In this document: piece after piece, positions 15,654 through 23,931 of the stretch
How positions within the stretch are numbered: the first letter of the stretch is position 1
Layout: every line of letters starts with the position of its first letter
Source of the DNA: CAZIHO01 sp964538875
GTDB taxonomy: Bacteria; Pseudomonadota; Gammaproteobacteria; Chromatiales; Chromatiaceae
Direction of reading: 5' to 3'
Assembly (NCBI GenBank): GCA_964538875.1
Contig: CAZIHO010000024.1
Coordinates: forward strand, 1-33,042
Length of the DNA: 33,042 bases
Made by a program: the position numbers and the translations under genes
Notes under the pieces: generated by a model
Told to the model about the DNA's origin: nothing
Database searches by the model: none
The model's input: only the letters and a program-made list of their open reading frames with translations

Positions 15654-17333
15654 TTAGTATTGGATGGCACTGCCACCGGTTAGGCCATCGACGTGTTTTC
15701 GGTACCAGCGTCCGTCCAGGAACAGCCAGGTATCCTGGACCAAGTGGTCGGTCGGCGGAATGGATTGCTCGGACCCCAAGGCTTTTAGGGTCGGCACGGA
15801 AAAGTTCACCTGAACCGCGACGGCGGCTTCGTTGCCGCGCAGGATAAGGTCTTTTATCTCGTGCTTGTGGTAGCGAATCGTGCCCCGCTGACCCGCATAG
15901 CGAGCAAAGTTGACCCCGGCTCGATAGAAGGGATCCTGGGAACCGTAAGCAGTTTCCAGATTGTCCTGCTCCATGGCCTGCCAATAGGCGTCCACGTTTT
16001 CCCTTAGCATTGCTTGCTTGCGGTCCGGCTGGATTTCCGGGGGATCCGCCAGGGCGGCCACTTCGTTCCAGGTCAGGGTCCGGAGTACCGTTTCCGCCTC
16101 AGCCTTGGCGTCGGTGCGAAACTGCTGCCAGGAGATGGCAATTTGGTCGGTATTGGCCTCGATCCGGGGGCGCATGGCGTACCGGTCGGCCTGGGAGAGG
16201 GGCAGATCCTGGGCCAGCCAGGTGGCGCCCCGATCGGACGACAACTGCACCCGGATGCGGGAGCGGATGTCGCGGGCATCTTCCCAGGCCACCACCACCC
16301 GGTCCCCAACCGCCGCGACCTGGGGTAGCCAGGCCCGGGTATTGGCCAGTTCAGCGCTGTCCAACTGGCGGCCAGCCCAGGATTGCCCTCCATCCGAACT
16401 GATCGCGACGAACACCCGTTGCTTGGTCAAGCTACGCCGTTCCCCGCTGTATACCAGCAGGATCCGGCCGTCGGGCCAGCTCACCGCGTCCACCCGCGCC
16501 ACGTCCAGGCCATCCGCCGGACCCACCTGCGCTAACTGCCAGCCGGACGGCTCCCAAACCGCCAGTTGAAGAGAAAATTTTTCATTTTCATAGGACTTAT
16601 ACAGGACCCCCGGCCGTCCATTGACCAGGAAAGGCACCATGAAGGGGGTGATGGGGGTATTTAGAATGGGTTCCAGCGCCGAAACCGAGCCAGTCTCCGC
16701 GTCGAAATTGATGAGTCCTATGAAATGATTGGCGTCTCCCAGGGCATGAACAAACAGGTGCAGTTGTTTACCGTTGGGGATGGCGGCGAAGCCATGGAGT
16801 TGGGTGATGTCCCCCAGGGGCAAGTTGCTGTGCTGAAAATGGGCACCCCCGTCCGTTGAGTACTCCAGGGCCAGGCTGGGGGATTTGCCGATGGTGCCGT
16901 GGGGAATGACCAGACTCTGATCGTCAAGCGCCCAAAGTTCCAGATGATTGGAAGGACTGCCTTCCAGCAAGGGCTTAGGTTCGCTGGGAAAGGACCCATC
17001 GGCGCCAGCAGTCAGGGCGAATAGGCGGTTGCCCTGGTGGGCTTTTTCAATCCAGGCGGCCCGAAACCGCTCCCCCACCTTGGCGAAGCGGGGCGCCAGG
17101 ATTTTCCCCGTGCCTTTGGACCCAGTGAGGATGGGCGTGGGCTCGGTGCGACCTGGGTACAGGGCGTATAGCCCATCCGTACCCTGATAGGCAACCGCCC
17201 CCTGGGTTAATAGGGGTTCACTGATTAAATCCACGGGGCCTCCAGCGACCTGTCCCGCCCCCCAGGCGGCGTAGGTCGACAGGTACAACGCGAGGCACAG
17301 GCCCCGGGTCAACAGGGTTCTGAATGGTTTCAT
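15654..17333 (-). CDS. Secreted BNR/Asp-box repeat protein (sialidase-like propeller) with NTF2-like C-terminus
   Basis: A 559-residue exported protein. A Sec signal peptide (about 1-26) is followed by a predicted beta-propeller with three clear BNR/Asp-box motifs (S-x-D-x-G-x-x-aromatic): STDGGAHF (159-166), SSDGGQSW (312-319) and SSDRGATW (365-372). The Asp-box fold occurs in sialidases and many non-enzymatic glycan- or protein-binding proteins. I do not see the sialidase Arg-triad context (such as an RIP motif), so no enzyme is claimed. Residues about 440-550 look like an NTF2-like/SnoaL domain (NVDAYWQAMEQDNLETAY, then DTWLFLDGRWYRK). It starts 51 bp after the last of three paralogous secreted-protein genes on the same strand and is probably in their operon. 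Confidence is high for the repeats, moderate for the C-terminal domain and low for function. Confidence 0.82.
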   Translation of the reverse strand: MKPFRTLLTRGLCLALYLSTYAAWGAGQVAGGPVDLISEPLLTQGAVAYQGTDGLYALYPGRTEPTPILTGSKGTGKILAPRFAKVGERFRAAWIEKAHQGNRLFALTAGADGSFPSEPKPLLEGSPSNHLELWALDDQSLVIPHGTIGKSPSLALEYSTDGGAHFQHSNLPLGDITQLHGFAAIPNGKQLHLFVHALGDANHFIGLINFDAETGSVSALEPILNTPITPFMVPFLVNGRPGVLYKSYENEKFSLQLAVWEPSGWQLAQVGPADGLDVARVDAVSWPDGRILLVYSGERRSLTKQRVFVAISSDGGQSWAGRQLDSAELANTRAWLPQVAAVGDRVVVAWEDARDIRSRIRVQLSSDRGATWLAQDLPLSQADRYAMRPRIEANTDQIAISWQQFRTDAKAEAETVLRTLTWNEVAALADPPEIQPDRKQAMLRENVDAYWQAMEQDNLETAYGSQDPFYRAGVNFARYAGQRGTIRYHKHEIKDLILRGNEAAVAVQVNFSVPTLKALGSEQSIPPTDHLVQDTWLFLDGRWYRKHVDGLTGGSAIQY

Positions 17334-17384
17334 AATTCGCTTTCTGTTATGAAAAATGAGTTCGCCGTGATCATTCCATGGGGC

Positions 17385-18377
17385 TCATGGAAGCGCATAA
17401 TCGCTCAACAAATAGCCATTGTTGACCGTGCCCCCATAAGTTGACGCGCTGGAATACTCCAACTTATAGACAATCGCGCTGCCTGCGGAAACCTGGAACC
17501 AGGTCCAGCCCCCGGTGTGTTCCACCGCAGCCCACACCGCGCTATCCACCAGGGACGGCAGGTCCAGAGCGCCGGTGCAGGTGACGGCGCGGGGAATGGG
17601 GGTGAAGTTATGGATATTGCCCTGGCGATCGTACAGGGCCTCGTTGCCCCCCAGTTGCACGCTAGCAGTCAGATTGGCGTTGGCCATGCCGGCGCCAATC
17701 GGGGTCACGTAAAACCGGGTGGTCCAGGTATCGGCGGGGAAGAAAGTGAAACGGCGGTTATCCCAGTAATTCGACGGCAAGGCGGAATAAACGCCACCGC
17801 CGTTATCCTCGGTCAGAAACCCGTCATCTTCCCGCGTCCTATCGTTGATGGCGCGGCCGCCCCAGGCCGCCCCGCCGCCCACGTCCAGGTTGACGAATTC
17901 CCCCGCCAGGCCCAGGGGCTGACCCAGAGCCTGGCGGTTACCGCCGTTGTCCGCGTGGGTCACCAGCAGATAACCCCGTTGTGGTCCTTGGACGCCTAGG
18001 CCAAAGCTGCCGCCATAAGCGTTGGTATCGCCGAACAGGGCCTGACCGCCGTCCATGGTGCCCGAAACGTCCCAACTCACCAAGTCCCCGGCGAAGGTGG
18101 CGCGGCTGGCGGTGGTGGTTTCACACCCGCCGGCAAGATTTGGCAGTCCATCGCCACCTAGGGCGCTTTTGTAGCGATAGATTAAATTGAGCTTGGGGGA
18201 CGAGCCGCCCGGCCGGTTAATGACCGAAACTAGGGTCCGTATTTGGGGGCCGGAGCTAGTGAGTACGGGAAACAACAGGGTGTCCGCCGTGCCGGTGGCC
18301 GGCAAGAGGCCAGTAGCCAGCACGGATAGCCACCCCAAGGGGATCGCTCCCCTCAGGTTGAATGGCAATTTGTTCAT
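17385..18377 (-). CDS. Secreted protein, tandem paralog A (unrecognised family)
   Basis: A 330-residue predicted exported protein; a signal peptide ends near residue 31 (TGTA before DTLLFPV). It is clearly homologous along its whole length to the two genes upstream. Shared blocks are ADTLLFPV, VSVINRP, LIYRYK, GDLVSWD, ALFGDTNAYGG, RGYLLVTHADN, GEFVNLDVGGGAAWGGRAIND, TRFYVTPIG, VTCTGALDL and the near-invariant C-terminus YGGTVNNGYLLSD. Two Cys are common to all three, one near residue 84 and one near 267, so one conserved disulfide is likely. Gly, Asn, Thr and aromatic residues abound, suggesting an all-beta extracellular fold. I see no sorting tail (LPXTG, PEP-CTERM) or outer-membrane C-terminal Phe. 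It starts 8 bp after the stop of paralog B. Function unknown. Confidence 0.85.
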   Translation of the reverse strand: MNKLPFNLRGAIPLGWLSVLATGLLPATGTADTLLFPVLTSSGPQIRTLVSVINRPGGSSPKLNLIYRYKSALGGDGLPNLAGGCETTTASRATFAGDLVSWDVSGTMDGGQALFGDTNAYGGSFGLGVQGPQRGYLLVTHADNGGNRQALGQPLGLAGEFVNLDVGGGAAWGGRAINDRTREDDGFLTEDNGGGVYSALPSNYWDNRRFTFFPADTWTTRFYVTPIGAGMANANLTASVQLGGNEALYDRQGNIHNFTPIPRAVTCTGALDLPSLVDSAVWAAVEHTGGWTWFQVSAGSAIVYKLEYSSASTYGGTVNNGYLLSDYALP

Positions 18378-18385
18378 GCGATGAC

Positions 18386-19366
18386 CTAGGGCAGGTTGTA
18401 GTCGCTCAGCAGATAGCCATTGTTAACCGTGCCGCCATAGGTGCTGGCACTGCTGTATTCCAGCTTATAGACCACGGCGCTACCGCTGGTGACCTGAAAC
18501 CAGGTCCATCCCCCTAAGTTTTCTACGGCGGACCAGGAGCTGCTATCCATCATATCCTTGAGGTCCAGGGCTCCGGTGCAGACCACGGTTTTGGGTATGG
18601 CGGTGAAAATATGCTTGCCGCCATTGCGGTCGTACAGATCGGTGTTACTCAGCTGCACCGTCGCCGACAATTGGGCGCTGTCCATGGCGTTACCGATGGG
18701 CGTGACATAAAAGCGGGTACTCCACTCCTGGGGCGGGAAGAAGTTGAAGCGCCGGTCCAAATAATCGTTGGACGGCAGGGCCGCGTACACGCCGCCACTG
18801 CTGGCCGCGTTGACGAAGGAGTAGTCCTCTCGGCCCTTGTCGTTGATGGCCTTGCCGCCCCAGGCGGCGCCAGAACTCACGTCTAGGTTGATGAACTCCC
18901 CCCCCAGGTCCCGGGCATTGCCGGTGTCCACCCGGTTACCGTTGGAATCCGAGTTGCTGACCAATAGATAACCCCGGGTCGCCGTGGTGACGGCACTGGT
19001 GGACAGGGAGAAAACTCCGCCATAGTTGTTGGTGTCCCCAAACAGGGCATTACCGCCGTTGAGGGTGCCGGACAGGTCAAAACTGACCAAATCCCCATCC
19101 GAGGTGGGGCGTACCACCTTGGTGGTGTCACAGGAGCCGTTGGTATTAGGAGACGCGTCGGACGCCAGGGCGGCCTTGGTCCGGTACACCAGCGCCAAGT
19201 GGGACGAGGCGTTGCCGGGCCGGTTGTTAACCGAGACGATGGTGAAAATATTCGGCGACAGCATGGAGATGGCTGGGATCAGCAGTGTGTCGGCACCGGC
19301 CGGCTGAAGAGTTGTTCCTAATCCCAGCATGGCGACCACCGCCCCAACCCGACCCCGATGTTTCAT
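18386..19366 (-). CDS. Secreted protein, tandem paralog B (unrecognised family)
   Basis: A 326-residue exported protein, the middle copy of the tandem family. The frame is open to 19597, but the ATG at 19366 is preferred: GGGGGT lies ~7 nt upstream, the product opens with a signal peptide (MKHRGRVGAVVAMLGLGTTL, cleavage near PAGA before DTLLIP), and the length matches copies A and C. Family blocks present include VSVNNRPG, LVYRTK, GDLVSFDLSG, ALFGDTNNYGG, RGYLLVSNSD, GEFINLDVSSGAAWGGKAIND, TRFYVTPIG, VVCTGALDL and STYGGTVNNGYLLSD. It is visibly closer to copy A at the C-terminus, where GGWTWFQV and VYKLEYSSASTYGGTVNNG are shared, pointing to a more recent A/B duplication or gene conversion. 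The 237-bp region before it holds two perfect inverted repeats. Confidence 0.85.
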   Translation of the reverse strand: MKHRGRVGAVVAMLGLGTTLQPAGADTLLIPAISMLSPNIFTIVSVNNRPGNASSHLALVYRTKAALASDASPNTNGSCDTTKVVRPTSDGDLVSFDLSGTLNGGNALFGDTNNYGGVFSLSTSAVTTATRGYLLVSNSDSNGNRVDTGNARDLGGEFINLDVSSGAAWGGKAINDKGREDYSFVNAASSGGVYAALPSNDYLDRRFNFFPPQEWSTRFYVTPIGNAMDSAQLSATVQLSNTDLYDRNGGKHIFTAIPKTVVCTGALDLKDMMDSSSWSAVENLGGWTWFQVTSGSAVVYKLEYSSASTYGGTVNNGYLLSDYNLP

Positions 19367-19399
19367 GAAGAGACCCCCAATGGCCATTGATGGAAGGAA

Positions 19400-19415
19400 G
19401 CCCGCCAGAGCGGGC
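19400..19415 (-). terminator. Hairpin just upstream of paralog B
   Basis: Arms GCCCGC/GCGGGC enclose a 4-nt loop. On the minus strand the hairpin is followed by TTCCTTCC and preceded by seven T. It lies ~34 bp before the paralog B start. It could attenuate read-through from paralog C, or be a leader structure; the U-tract is imperfect. Confidence 0.3.
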
Positions 19416-19514
19416 CGCTGAAAAAAACCGTCCCTTATCCCACGGGCCAAAACCGAGGGGTTGGACCCTCTGCCCCGCGCAAGGTTCTGGTGAAGTTCGG
19501 CAATGTGAGACATG

Positions 19515-19537
19515 GGAAAGGGTCGGGGACCCTTTCC
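19515..19537 (-). repeat. Perfect 10-bp inverted repeat between paralogs C and B
   Basis: Arms GGAAAGGGTC/GACCCTTTCC are separated by 3 nt, so the RNA would form a very stable hairpin on either strand. No U-tract follows on the minus strand. Located in the spacer after paralog C; it may be a terminator, processing site or mRNA stabiliser that sets relative expression of the copies. Confidence 0.65.
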
Positions 19538-19554
19538 GGCTAAGCGCCTCCAGT

Positions 19555-19585
19555 GGTTCCACCAGGGGCGCTGTCTGGTGGAACC
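19555..19585 (-). repeat. Perfect 11-bp inverted repeat after paralog C
   Basis: Arms GGTTCCACCAG/CTGGTGGAACC enclose a 9-nt loop, 18 bp past the paralog C stop. It stands 17 bp from the second perfect inverted repeat, so the transcript would carry two hairpins in series. Confidence 0.65.
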
Positions 19586-19603
19586 GCCCAGAGGCAACAG
19601 TGG

Positions 19604-20587
19604 CTAAGGCAAGCCGTTTTCGCTCAGGAGATAGCCGTTGTTGACCGTGCCGCCGTAGGTGGCGCTGGTGGCGTACTCCAGTTTATAAACGATGGCATTG
19701 GCAGCGGTTACGTCAAATTCGCTCCAGCCGCCGGTGTTCTCGAGAGCCGCCCAGGTGGCGCTTTCCACCAGGTCTTGCAGGGGGATCATGCCGGTGCAGC
19801 GTACTTGGACCGGGATTGCGGCGAATACCCGCAAGATTCCGTTGCGGTCATAAAAGTTTGAAGTTGACCGGAGTTGCACAGTGGCAGTCAAATTGCCGGT
19901 GTCCATGCTGGAGCCGATGGGGGTGACGTAGAACCGGGTGGTGAAGGCCACCGGCGGGAAGAACGCAAACGACCGATAGCTGAATCCTTGGCTAGGCAAG
20001 GCGGGAAAAACCCCACCGCCCGCGCTTGCATTGGTAAAAGTATAGTCTTCCCGGGTAGAGTCGTTGATGGCCCGGCCACCCCAAGCCGCCCCGCCCGCAA
20101 TGTCCAGGTTGACGAATTCACCGGCCAGGTCCCGGTTGGAACCCACGCTCTGGCGCGCTCCCGCCGAATTGGCGTGGGTGACCAGCAGATAGCCCCGGGT
20201 CGGGGTCGCGGAGCCGATGCCGAAGGTGCCGCCGTAGATGCCGGAATCGCCAAACAGGGCATTGCCGCCCAGCAGTTGGCTAGAGGAATCGAAGCTCACC
20301 AGATCCCCATTCTGGGTATTATGCACTCCGCCCAGACCCGTGCCGCAGGGGCCGTCATAGTTGTTGCCGCCGCTCGGCGTGGTGGCATTCTTGGTCCGGT
20401 AAATGTAATTCAGGTGGCTGGTGCCGCCCGCGTTAGTTCGGTTAATGACCGACATGACGGTGAGGATGTTGGTCGCCGCGCTCAGAACCGGGAACAACAG
20501 GGTATCGGCAGTTGCCGAGGTGCTGGCCAAGGCTCCGGCCACCAGGGCGGAAGCGATCGCGTTGCGCAGGACATGCTTAGCTGTCAT
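19604..20587 (-). CDS. Secreted protein, tandem paralog C (unrecognised family, first gene of the set)
   Basis: A 327-residue exported protein and the first, most diverged copy of the tandem family. A signal peptide covers about residues 1-27 (ending TSATA before DTLLFPV), and AGGAG sits 8 nt before the ATG. It shares VMSVINRT, YIYRTK, GDLVSFD, ALFGDSGIYGG, RGYLLVTHANS, GEFVNLDIAGGAAWGGRAIND, TRFYVTPIGSSMD, VRCTGMIPL and TYGGTVNNGYLLSE. It differs from A and B where they read GGWTWFQV: it has GGWSEFDV. The two family Cys are kept. It is divergent from thrC across 290 bp in which the promoter of the secreted-protein set must lie; TATAAA on the minus strand near 20650 is a possible -10, without a convincing -35. 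Function unknown. Confidence 0.85.
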   Translation of the reverse strand: MTAKHVLRNAIASALVAGALASTSATADTLLFPVLSAATNILTVMSVINRTNAGGTSHLNYIYRTKNATTPSGGNNYDGPCGTGLGGVHNTQNGDLVSFDSSSQLLGGNALFGDSGIYGGTFGIGSATPTRGYLLVTHANSAGARQSVGSNRDLAGEFVNLDIAGGAAWGGRAINDSTREDYTFTNASAGGGVFPALPSQGFSYRSFAFFPPVAFTTRFYVTPIGSSMDTGNLTATVQLRSTSNFYDRNGILRVFAAIPVQVRCTGMIPLQDLVESATWAALENTGGWSEFDVTAANAIVYKLEYATSATYGGTVNNGYLLSENGLP

Positions 20588-20623
20588 CTTATCGACTCCT
20601 GAATTGGAACCTGATTTGGAACT

Positions 20624-20639
20624 GGGATAACCGTATCCC
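20624..20639 (-). promoter_or_regulatory. Small inverted repeat in the leader of paralog C
   Basis: GGGATA and TATCCC are separated by 4 nt, 37 bp upstream of the paralog C start and just downstream of a TATAAA element. It could be an operator or an mRNA leader hairpin. The wider gap 20588-20877 also holds CCTGGT (20728-20733) and ACCAGG (20756-20761) flanking an A/T-rich core. Confidence 0.3.
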
Positions 20640-20877
20640 CCCTCTCTTTATAAGGCGGATACCGGGATTGGCAGGGTACAAATGCCCCATGATTGGGTAC
20701 CTGGGCTTGGGAGTTGCCCTACGTTTCCCTGGTATCTGAAATAAATTTAGCATAGACCAGGTTGGTTCGCGCATCGGTGTGCGCCCTGTGGGACTGGCTA
20801 GAAGAGCTAGGGCAACTCGCCGGCCGGTTTCCCAGTAGAATGCTCGGTGGGTTCACCCGGAATTTTGGTGTAAGTCG

Positions 20878-22263
20878 ATGCGTTATATCAGCACCCGAGG
20901 CGGCGTCAGTCCCCTGGGTTTCTCCGAGGCGGTGATGATGGGATTGGCCAGCGACGGCGGCTTGTTGCTGCCAGAGTCCATTCCCCTGGCGTCCCCGGCG
21001 GATTTGCGCCGGTGGGCGGGTCTGAGTTTTCAGGATCTCGCCTTGGAAGTTCTGTGGCCCTATGTGGAACAGGATATCGGCCGGGAACCGTTACGTGACC
21101 TGGTAGCCCGTTCTTACCAAACTTTCACTCATAGGGAAGTGACGCCCCTGTCGAACGCGGGGGGGCGCTGGATTCTGGAACTCTTCCACGGTCCCACGGC
21201 GGCCTTCAAGGACGTGGCGCTCCAACTACTCGGCAATTTGTTTGAGTTCCTTTTGGAGCGGGAAGGAGGGCACCTCAACATTCTGGGAGCCACTTCTGGC
21301 GATACGGGTTCCGCCGCTATCCATGGTGTGCGCGGCAAGGAGCGCATCCAGATTTTTATCCTGCATCCTTGGCAGCGGGTATCGCCGATCCAGGAACGCC
21401 AAATGACCACGGTGCTGGATGCCAATGTGCACAACATCGCCATTCGCGGCACCTTCGACGACGGGCAGCGGATCCTCAAAGAATTGTTCGGCGATTTGGA
21501 GTTCAAGCGCGATTACCGGCTAGGCGCTGTGAATTCCATCAACTGGGCCCGGGTCCTTGCCCAAGTGGTTTACTATGTTTACGCTTGGGGCCGGGTGAGC
21601 GGCGGGGATCCGGGCCACCCGGTGACCTTTTCGGTGCCCACCGGCAACTTCGGCGACATCTTTGCGGGCTATATCGCCAGGCGCATGGGTGTTCCTATCG
21701 AGCGGCTGATTCTGGCCACCAATCGTAACGACATCCTGGCCCGGTTCGTGGCCTCCGGGGTCTACCAAGCTGGGGAGGTCGTCCCCACCTATTCCCCATC
21801 CATGGATATTCAGGTAGCTTCCAATTTTGAACGTTACCTGTTCTATCTGGTGGACCAGGATCCGGTGGCCTTGCAAGGTCTTTTGGCCGATTTTGGCCGC
21901 ACTGGCCGGTTGGCGGTCGATGCTGAACGGCATCGGCTGGTGGCACGAGAGTTCGAGGCGCGGGCGGTCAGCGAGGAAGAAACCCTGGCCCAAATCCGGG
22001 AGACCCATGCCGCCAGTGGCTATATCTTAGATCCCCACACGGCGGTGGGCGTGCGGGCGGCGGCGGCGCACCCGGACGCCATCTGTCTAGCCACCGCCCA
22101 TCCCGCCAAGTTCGACCAGGCGGTGTTCCAGGCCATCGGGCGTCACGCCCCGCCGCCGCCCTGCCTCCAGGGATTGTTGGAGCGGGAAACCCGGTGCTCG
22201 GTTCTGGATGCGGATCGGGACGTGATCAAGAATTTTGTCCAGCGCTCCCTTGCCAGCGGATGA
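20878..22263 (+). CDS. thrC: Threonine synthase
   Basis: A 461-residue PLP enzyme that converts O-phospho-L-homoserine to L-threonine, the last step of threonine synthesis. The N-terminal signature MRYISTRGG and the GLASDGGLLLPE block are typical. The PLP-binding Lys is K111 in FHGPTAAFKDVALQ. The phosphate loop ATSGDTGSAA (138-147) and the SVPTGNFGDIFAGY motif (about 251-264) are present. Length and motifs match the long (ThrC type 2) class found in proteobacteria and yeast. It heads a plus-strand group with the citramalate/isopropylmalate synthase gene 75 bp downstream. The gammaproteobacterial partners hom and thrB are not adjacent here. All key motifs are intact. Confidence 0.96.
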   Translation: MRYISTRGGVSPLGFSEAVMMGLASDGGLLLPESIPLASPADLRRWAGLSFQDLALEVLWPYVEQDIGREPLRDLVARSYQTFTHREVTPLSNAGGRWILELFHGPTAAFKDVALQLLGNLFEFLLEREGGHLNILGATSGDTGSAAIHGVRGKERIQIFILHPWQRVSPIQERQMTTVLDANVHNIAIRGTFDDGQRILKELFGDLEFKRDYRLGAVNSINWARVLAQVVYYVYAWGRVSGGDPGHPVTFSVPTGNFGDIFAGYIARRMGVPIERLILATNRNDILARFVASGVYQAGEVVPTYSPSMDIQVASNFERYLFYLVDQDPVALQGLLADFGRTGRLAVDAERHRLVAREFEARAVSEEETLAQIRETHAASGYILDPHTAVGVRAAAAHPDAICLATAHPAKFDQAVFQAIGRHAPPPPCLQGLLERETRCSVLDADRDVIKNFVQRSLASG

Positions 22264-22277
22264 TTGGACCCCATCCT

Positions 22278-22293
22278 GGGCTGGGAGCAGCCC
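22278..22293 (+). terminator. Short hairpin between thrC and the synthase gene
   Basis: A GGGCTG/CAGCCC stem with a GGAG tetraloop begins 15 bp after the thrC stop and is followed by GCCTGTTCC. A weak terminator or attenuator; read-through into the next gene is likely. Confidence 0.3.
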
Positions 22294-22338
22294 GCCTGTT
22301 CCTAAGTCGTCGTAATGAGTTGTAGTGAGAAGCTTGCC

Positions 22339-23910
22339 ATGACCAGACAAAAACCGACCCTGCGGATTTTGGACACCACGCTGCGGGACGGGGAGCAAAC
22401 GCAAGGGGTCTCCTTTTCGCCGGCGGAGAAATTGCATTTGGCCCAGGCCCTGCTGGAGTTGTTGCGGGTGGATCGCCTGGAGATCGCTTCGGCCCGGGTA
22501 TCGCCGGGCGAACAGGAAGCGGTGGCCAATGTCATCCAGTGGGCGGAAGGTTTGGAACTGGCGGACCGGGTGGAAGTGTTGGGCTTTGTGGACCACAAGG
22601 CCAGCGTGGATTGGATCCGGGAGGCGGGAGGCCGGGTTCTCAACCTGTTGGCCAAGGGTAGCGAGAAACACTGTTGTCAGCAGTTGCGGATCACCCCCGA
22701 CGAGCACTTCGCGCGGGTACGTCAGACCCTGGATTACGCCTTGGAGCAGGGTTTCCGGGTCAATCTGTACCTGGAGGACTGGTCCAACGGCTACCGGGAT
22801 AGCCCCGAATACGTATTCAGCCTTATGGAAAACCTCAAGGATTCCGGCATCGCCCATTTCATGCTCCCAGATACCCTGGGCGTCATGACCCCCGAGCAGG
22901 TGTTCGACGCCATTTCCGATATGCGCCGCCGGTTTGACGTGCCGTTCGACTTCCACCCCCACAATGACTATGGTCTGGGCACCGCTAACTGCCTGGCGGC
23001 GGCCCGCGCCGGCGCCGCAGCCATCCATTGCACCGTCAATTGCCTGGGAGAGCGGGCGGGCAATGCGTCGCTGGCGGAGGTGGTGGTCAACCTCAAGGAT
23101 CGCTTGGGCATGGAACTGGGCATCAACGAGGCCCACATCGGGCGTCTGAGCCAAATGGTGGAGCATTTTTCTGGTAAACGGGTGGCGGACAATGCCCCCG
23201 TAGTGGGGGCGGACGTGTTTACCCAGACTAGCGGCATCCACGCCGACGGTGACAAAAAAGCCAACCTGTACCAAACCCACCTGCGGCCAGAGCGATTTTC
23301 CCGCCAGCGCAGCTACGCCTTGGGCAAGATGAGCGGCCGGGCCTCCCTGGTCAAGAACCTGGAGCGCCTCGACATCAAGCTCGGCAATAAGGACTTGGAC
23401 AAGGTGTTGAAGCGCGTGGTGGAGTTGGGGGATTCCAAGAAGACCATCACCGCCGAGGACTTACCCTTTATCATCGCAGAAGTGCTGGAGAGCAAGGACT
23501 TCGACCATATTGAACTGCTGAGTTGCTCTACCACCAGCGGCTTGGATTTGGAATCCACCGCGAGCATCCGGATCCGGATCGGCGACGAAGTGGTGCTGTC
23601 CTCCGGAACTGGCAATGGTGGCTTCGATGCCTTCATGGGGGCAATACGTAAATTACTTAATAAGCGGGACATCCCGCTGCCCGAACTGGTGGATTACGAA
23701 GTCCGTATTCCCCGTGGTGGCAAGACCAGCGCCATCACCGAAGCCTTCATTACCTGGGACACGGGAGCGGGAACCCTGCGGACCCGGGGCGTGCATGCCA
23801 ATCAGGTGTTCGCTGCCATCAAGGCCACCATTCGCATGTTGAATATCCAGATGCAAAAAAATCAGGGTAACGGGGCTGCGGTAACTGGCGCCTTGGTAGC
23901 CTCATTGTAA
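22339..23910 (+). CDS. cimA: Probable (R)-citramalate synthase (alpha-IPMS family)
   Basis: A 523-residue DRE-TIM metallolyase that condenses acetyl-CoA with a 2-oxo acid. The barrel has LDTTLRDGEQ (Arg16, Asp17) and metal ligands in DFHPHNDYG (His206, His208). A linker is followed by a LeuA-type allosteric domain (about 395-515). From memory it aligns without gaps over its first ~150 residues with Leptospira citramalate synthase, keeping the pyruvate-pocket residues Leu81, Leu104 and Tyr144. That favours (R)-citramalate, hence isoleucine made without threonine, over 2-isopropylmalate (leucine). Bacteroidetes homologues are often named 2-isopropylmalate synthase, which remains the alternative. 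The ATG at 22339 is chosen over 22315 because GAGAAG precedes it and the numbering matches the family. It follows thrC by 75 bp. The C-terminal domain suggests feedback control by an amino acid. Confidence 0.8.
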   Translation: MTRQKPTLRILDTTLRDGEQTQGVSFSPAEKLHLAQALLELLRVDRLEIASARVSPGEQEAVANVIQWAEGLELADRVEVLGFVDHKASVDWIREAGGRVLNLLAKGSEKHCCQQLRITPDEHFARVRQTLDYALEQGFRVNLYLEDWSNGYRDSPEYVFSLMENLKDSGIAHFMLPDTLGVMTPEQVFDAISDMRRRFDVPFDFHPHNDYGLGTANCLAAARAGAAAIHCTVNCLGERAGNASLAEVVVNLKDRLGMELGINEAHIGRLSQMVEHFSGKRVADNAPVVGADVFTQTSGIHADGDKKANLYQTHLRPERFSRQRSYALGKMSGRASLVKNLERLDIKLGNKDLDKVLKRVVELGDSKKTITAEDLPFIIAEVLESKDFDHIELLSCSTTSGLDLESTASIRIRIGDEVVLSSGTGNGGFDAFMGAIRKLLNKRDIPLPELVDYEVRIPRGGKTSAITEAFITWDTGAGTLRTRGVHANQVFAAIKATIRMLNIQMQKNQGNGAAVTGALVASL

Positions 23911-23931
23911 TATCACTGATTAAGATTATCG

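Noticed and set aside
19367..19597. N-terminal extension of paralog B
   Set aside because: It would run through both perfect inverted repeats and bury the signal peptide; the ATG at 19366 has a ribosome-binding site and gives the family length.
22087..23280. 397-codon minus-strand frame across thrC and the synthase gene
   Set aside because: Antisense to two well-conserved genes and spans their intergenic region; no motif.
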